9,244 nucleotides of DNA, from NCBI GenBank assembly GCA_014379815.1, contig JACMLA010000886.1:1-9244 (forward strand), given 5' to 3'. Positions 6,075 through 9,244 of the stretch are shown here, piece after piece. The notes under the pieces are model-generated. The model was given only the letters and a program-made list of their open reading frames with translations, did not search any database and was not told where the DNA came from. This DNA comes from Bryobacteraceae bacterium (lineage in GTDB: Bacteria > Acidobacteriota > Terriglobia > Bryobacterales > Bryobacteraceae). How positions within the stretch are numbered: position 1 is the stretch's first letter; the number at the start of each line of letters is the position of its first letter. The translations under genes were made by a program, and so were the position numbers.

Positions 6075-6866
6075 ATGATTCGTGCTTTATACACCGCTGC
6101 CAGCGGAATGACCGCCCAGCAACTCAACGTCGACAACATTGCGCACAATCTGGCAAACGCCAATACTGCCGGTTTCAAGACGCGGCGTGCCCAATTTCAG
6201 GATCTGCTCTATCAGAACTTAGTTCAGCCAGGAGCGGCTGCAGGTCAGCAAACGACAGTGCCTACCGGTTTGCAACTTGGACTTGGAGCACGTGCCGCTT
6301 CAAACGAAATCATCTTTACTCAGGGCAGCCTCGTGCAAACGAACAACCCTCTGGATCTCGCCGTCCAGGGCCGGGGCTTCTTCCAGATCAGGCGCCCTTC
6401 TGGCGAACTCGCCTTCACACGGGCCGGTTCCTTTCACCTCGACAGGGAAGGCAGTATGGTGACGCAGGATGGGGACGCGCTTGAGCCTCAGATCCGAATT
6501 CCCAAAGAAGCACAGTCCGTTACGATCGCAGCCGATGGCACCATCAGCTATTCTCTGGCGAATCAGGCTGAGGCGCAGCAGGCCGGCCAAATCTCGCTCG
6601 CTGACTTTCAGAATCCGGCTGGACTCAACTCCATCGGCCACAACCTGTATCTGCCCACGTCTGCTTCAGGCGACGCGGTAACCGGATTCCCCGGAGGTCA
6701 GGAAGGACTTGGCGCACTGATGCAGGGCTACAGCGAACAGTCGAATGTCAGCGTCGTTGAGGAGTTCATCAACTTGATCGTCAGTCAGCGCGCTTACGAA
6801 GCGAACTCCAAAGTGGTCAAAGCTGCGGACGAGATGTACCAGCAAGTTAACAATCTATCCCGATGA
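6075..6866 (+). CDS. flgG: FlgG, flagellar distal rod protein
   Basis: FlgG builds the distal rod, the drive shaft that passes through the P and L rings. The 263-residue product is the usual size (260 in E. coli). It begins MIRALYTAASGMTAQQLNVD, followed by HNLANANTAGFKTRRAQFQD and LLYQNLVQPG, which is diagnostic of FlgG. It continues with TQGSLVQTNNPLDLAVQGRG, FFQIRRPSGELAFTRAGSFH and LDREG. The C-terminus has LMQGYSEQSNVSVVEEFINL followed by IVSQRAYEANSKVVKAADEM, again typical. A GGAA directly after the flgF stop, about ten bases before the ATG, serves as ribosome-binding site. The stop codon overlaps the flgA start (ATGA). Confidence 0.97.
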   Translation: MIRALYTAASGMTAQQLNVDNIAHNLANANTAGFKTRRAQFQDLLYQNLVQPGAAAGQQTTVPTGLQLGLGARAASNEIIFTQGSLVQTNNPLDLAVQGRGFFQIRRPSGELAFTRAGSFHLDREGSMVTQDGDALEPQIRIPKEAQSVTIAADGTISYSLANQAEAQQAGQISLADFQNPAGLNSIGHNLYLPTSASGDAVTGFPGGQEGLGALMQGYSEQSNVSVVEEFINLIVSQRAYEANSKVVKAADEMYQQVNNLSR

Positions 6867-7741
6867 TCGTAATCACGGCTCTGTTCGCAATCGCATCGGC
6901 AGCGGCACCTCTCTGCGTGCAGCCCAACGGCTCACGCTTCACTGCTGCCGACCTTGCTCGCGTTGCTCCGCCCTTCGCAAGACTGCCACCGGATCGCGTT
7001 CTTGGGTATGCGCCAAAACCCGGCGTCACGCGTGTTATCAGCGTCGGTGAGCAGGTGCAGTGGCTGAAGGAAACTGCGGTTCCGAATGAACTAGCAGGGC
7101 CACTCTGCGTCGAATGGAAATTGTCGAAGCCGGACAGTGCTCTGTTTCAGAATGCCATGGCCTCGGAGCTATCGGCCGAAAGCTCCGTATCGGTGCTGGA
7201 AGTCAGCCAGTTCCCGATACCTTCGGGCAAGATCGTGTTCCCGCTTGCCAGCCTTCGCCCCGCCCTTTCGGGGATGCCGGCAGTGTGGCCCGGCTACATA
7301 GAATATGCGCCCGGCCAGAAGATGGACATCTGGGCAAAAGTGGATGTAGGTGTCCCTTCTGAGCGTGTTATCGCCATAGACGATATTGCCGTGGGCACCG
7401 CGATCACAGCCGGTATGGTGCGTGCCGAAAGCGTAGTAGACGCTCCTGCGAAAAACGATTTTGCCACTCATTCCGAGGTTGTCGTTGGCCGGGCTGCTCG
7501 TCAGCGGATCGCAGCAGGTTCTTCCATTCGCCTGTCGCAGCTTGAAAAGCGAAACGACGTAATCAAAGGCTCTGTCGTTCGGCTCCGGGTTCGTTCCGGT
7601 GCAGCGGTGATAGCCGTGGAAGCGACGACTCTTGGACCCGCCGTCGCGGGAGATCGTGTTGCCGTTCGATTGAATGACAGCGGCCGAACACTTTACGCTG
7701 TGCTCTCGAACCCAGCGGAAGCCATTCTTGATCTGCCTTAA
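6863..7741 (+). CDS. flgA: FlgA, periplasmic P-ring assembly chaperone
   Basis: FlgA binds FlgI in the periplasm and helps the P ring form around the rod. The 292-residue product is longer than E. coli FlgA (about 219). A short hydrophobic leader (residues 1-15, ending AAA) is a likely Sec signal peptide but has no Lys or Arg before the hydrophobic run. An SAF-type region is seen at about 165-228: PSERVIAIDDIAVGTAITAG, then GRAARQRIAAGSSIRLSQLE. The C-terminal part has GDRVAVRLNDSGRTLYAVLS, the usual FlgA ending. An in-frame TAA 15 bases upstream rules out a longer form with a better signal. Two cysteines (18 and 82) could pair in the periplasm. Position between flgG and flgH supports the call. 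Confidence 0.9.
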   Translation: MIVITALFAIASAAAPLCVQPNGSRFTAADLARVAPPFARLPPDRVLGYAPKPGVTRVISVGEQVQWLKETAVPNELAGPLCVEWKLSKPDSALFQNAMASELSAESSVSVLEVSQFPIPSGKIVFPLASLRPALSGMPAVWPGYIEYAPGQKMDIWAKVDVGVPSERVIAIDDIAVGTAITAGMVRAESVVDAPAKNDFATHSEVVVGRAARQRIAAGSSIRLSQLEKRNDVIKGSVVRLRVRSGAAVIAVEATTLGPAVAGDRVAVRLNDSGRTLYAVLSNPAEAILDLP

Positions 7742-7754
7742 AGGGTAATTACAC

Positions 7755-8438
7755 ATGCGTTTCTGTCTACTGTTTGTGGCGGTCCTCATGGCCGCCGAGG
7801 CTGGGAAACCAGCGAAGACACCAGAGCTTTCGCCACTGGACCAACTACTTGCGGATATGCACTCTGCACCGGATCGTGTGACGGGAACGTCCGCCGGTTC
7901 GCTATTTACCTCCGGGTCTCCCATGCTGGACCTTGCCGCGGATCTCCGAGCGCGCCGCTTGAATGACCTTGTTACTGTGGTCGTCTTCGACCGGGCGTCG
8001 GCCGTTGCCAAGGGAGCCACCAAATCTTCCCGATCCTCGTCCGCGCAGTCGTCCATTACTGGATTAGGGGGCACGCCTCCTTTCGCGGACCGTCTGGCGA
8101 ACCTGCTCAAGCTTGGGTCTGATACCAGCCTCGACGGCCAGGGCGAGACGACTCGAGAGACCACCTTGAATACTGTCCTGAGTGCCAGGGTTTCCGAGGT
8201 TCTGCCAAATGGTTTGCTGGTGATCGAGGGATTTAAGTCGATTCGCATTAACTCTGAAACTCAGAGGGTTACTGTGCGAGGCCTGGTACGGCCAGTTGAC
8301 CTTACCCCTCTCAATAGGATTGCGTCGGATTCTATCGCCTATCTCGAAGTCACGGTCAACGGCAAAGGTGTCGTTGGCGATGCGATCCGGCGACCCAATT
8401 TTCTCTACCGTCTGTTGTTAGGTCTTCTCCCTTTTTAG
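7755..8438 (+). CDS. flgH: FlgH, flagellar L-ring protein (no lipobox seen)
   Basis: FlgH forms the L ring, the bushing in the outer membrane. The 227-residue product is near the usual 232. Conserved parts are GSLFTSGSPMLDLAADLRAR at about 47-66, RRLNDLVTVVVFDRASAVAK with the following Ser-rich stretch, then LNTVLSARVSEVLPNGLLVI with EGFKSIRINSE, and RVTVRGLVRPVDLTPLNRIA. It ends LYRLLLGLLPF, a typical FlgH end. The N-terminus (MRFCLLFVAVLMAAEAG) looks like a signal peptide but has no lipobox cysteine after the hydrophobic run; the only cysteine is residue 4. Most FlgH proteins are lipoproteins. An in-frame TAA at 7746-7748 excludes a longer start. AAGGGT upstream is the ribosome-binding site. 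Confidence 0.94.
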   Translation: MRFCLLFVAVLMAAEAGKPAKTPELSPLDQLLADMHSAPDRVTGTSAGSLFTSGSPMLDLAADLRARRLNDLVTVVVFDRASAVAKGATKSSRSSSAQSSITGLGGTPPFADRLANLLKLGSDTSLDGQGETTRETTLNTVLSARVSEVLPNGLLVIEGFKSIRINSETQRVTVRGLVRPVDLTPLNRIASDSIAYLEVTVNGKGVVGDAIRRPNFLYRLLLGLLPF

Positions 8439-8444
8439 GACACT

Positions 8445-9244
8445 ATGTTCAGCAAGATACTCGTAGTAGCTCTGTTCTTTTGTTTCGTAACCAGCGGATT
8501 TGCCGATGTGCCGGCGGCCCGCTTAAAAGAACTCGCCAGCATCGAAGGCGTGCGCGGAAATCAACTGCTCGGATACGGCATCGTGGTTGGCCTGAACGGG
8601 ACAGGCGATCGCCGTCAGACGGTATTCTCCGCCCAGAGCCTGGCAAATCTGCTCAATCAAATGGGTGTGTCCGTTCCAGCCGAAACGCTGAGGGTTAACA
8701 ACACCGCCGCGGTTCTTGTGACTGCGAGTCTGCCACCGTTTGCACGGCCAGGCGCAAAGATTGACGTCACCGCCGCTACCATCGGCGATTCGAGTAACCT
8801 GCAAGGCGGATTGCTGATTCTGACGAGCCTGAAGGGGGTCGATGGACAGACCTACGCTGTTGCGCAGGGTCCGGTCGTCACTGCTGGATTCACTGCAGGC
8901 GGGGGATTTGGAAACCGTCAGACTGTCAATCACCCCACCGTGGGACGCGTCCCGGACGGTGCCATTGTCGAGCGCGCCGCACCTTCCGCCTCGCTGGAGA
9001 CATCGGTCCGGCTGCAACTTGCGCATGCGGACTTTACGACAGCATCCCGAGTCGCCGAAGCGGTAAACAAGCGATTCTCGTCCGACGGTTCTATCGTCGC
9101 GCGAGCGGAGAATTCGGCATCGGTAGTCGTCGATACTCCCAAGAGCTGGGCTGGAAGAGGTGCTGACTTCATTGCGGAACTCGAACGCCTGACCGTCCAA
9201 GCCGATCGTGTCGCAAAGATCGTGATCAACGAACGGACCGGTAC
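8445..9244 (+). CDS. flgI: FlgI, flagellar P-ring protein (N-terminal part, cut by window edge)
   Basis: FlgI forms the P ring around the rod in the peptidoglycan layer. I translated from the ATG at 8445; the frame is open to the right edge, giving 266 residues of about 365. A signal peptide (MFSKILVVALFFCFVTSGFA) is followed by ARLKELASIEGVRGNQLLGY and GIVVGLNGTGD, the hallmark of the family. Further conserved blocks are VNNTAAVLVTASLPPFARPG, GGLLILTSLKGVDGQTYAVA with QGP, GRVPDGAIVER, and VAKIVINERTGT at the edge. An AGGA overlapping the flgH stop, four bases before the ATG, is the ribosome-binding site. The C-terminal cysteines known in some FlgI proteins would lie outside the window. Confidence 0.97.
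   Translation, partial: MFSKILVVALFFCFVTSGFADVPAARLKELASIEGVRGNQLLGYGIVVGLNGTGDRRQTVFSAQSLANLLNQMGVSVPAETLRVNNTAAVLVTASLPPFARPGAKIDVTAATIGDSSNLQGGLLILTSLKGVDGQTYAVAQGPVVTAGFTAGGGFGNRQTVNHPTVGRVPDGAIVERAAPSASLETSVRLQLAHADFTTASRVAEAVNKRFSSDGSIVARAENSASVVVDTPKSWAGRGADFIAELERLTVQADRVAKIVINERTG

Noticed and set aside
7169..8248. Long minus-strand open frame of 359 codons across flgA and flgH
   Set aside because: It lies antisense to two clearly recognised genes, is rich in Arg and Ser with no recognisable domain, and crosses the flgA-flgH junction. It is a codon-bias shadow.
8523..9200. Minus-strand open frame of 225 codons over flgI
   Set aside because: It is antisense to conserved flgI sequence and has no family resemblance; its composition is that of a shadow frame.

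Overview
This window is a flagellar structural and export gene cluster, with coding sequence over nearly all of its length. It holds thirteen genes in two divergent operons that run away from a 60-bp spacer at about 5275-5334. P-ring and L-ring genes (flgI, flgH) and the P-ring chaperone gene flgA mean a bacterium with an outer membrane. Composition is moderately GC-rich by eye. The mix of a very short FlgD, a very short FliN and two divergent fli/flg blocks made me think of Acidobacteriota, but this is a guess; the sequence does not settle the phylum. I see no tRNA, rRNA, CRISPR array, insertion sequence or phage gene.

Left (minus-strand) operon, in transcription order: fliK (hook-length control), flgD (hook cap), flgE (hook), fliN (C-ring/switch), fliO, fliP, fliQ, and the first 114 codons of fliR, which runs off the left edge. 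Hook-assembly genes come first and the export-gate membrane genes follow. Several junctions overlap: fliK/flgD by 8 bp, flgD/flgE by 11, fliO/fliP by 4 and fliQ/fliR by 11. This points to one co-transcribed, translationally coupled unit.

Right (plus-strand) operon: flgF and flgG (proximal and distal rod), flgA (P-ring chaperone), flgH (L-ring) and flgI (P-ring), which runs off the right edge. This is the rod-and-bushing block. Together the two operons supply the export gate, rod, rings, hook and hook-length ruler, but no filament, motor stator, FliM or chemotaxis genes.

The most interesting non-coding signal is in the divergent spacer. A perfect 18-bp palindrome (5296-5313) carries a GG-N10-GC sigma-54-type promoter on each strand. 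The two promoter elements and the two start codons (GTG 5274 for fliK, ATG 5335 for flgF) are placed exactly symmetrically about the palindrome centre. I found no unknown gene system. Other points worth a second look are an FlgH without a lipobox, a minimal FlgD, a minimal FliN separated from FliM, and a short tandem repeat in the FliK tail.
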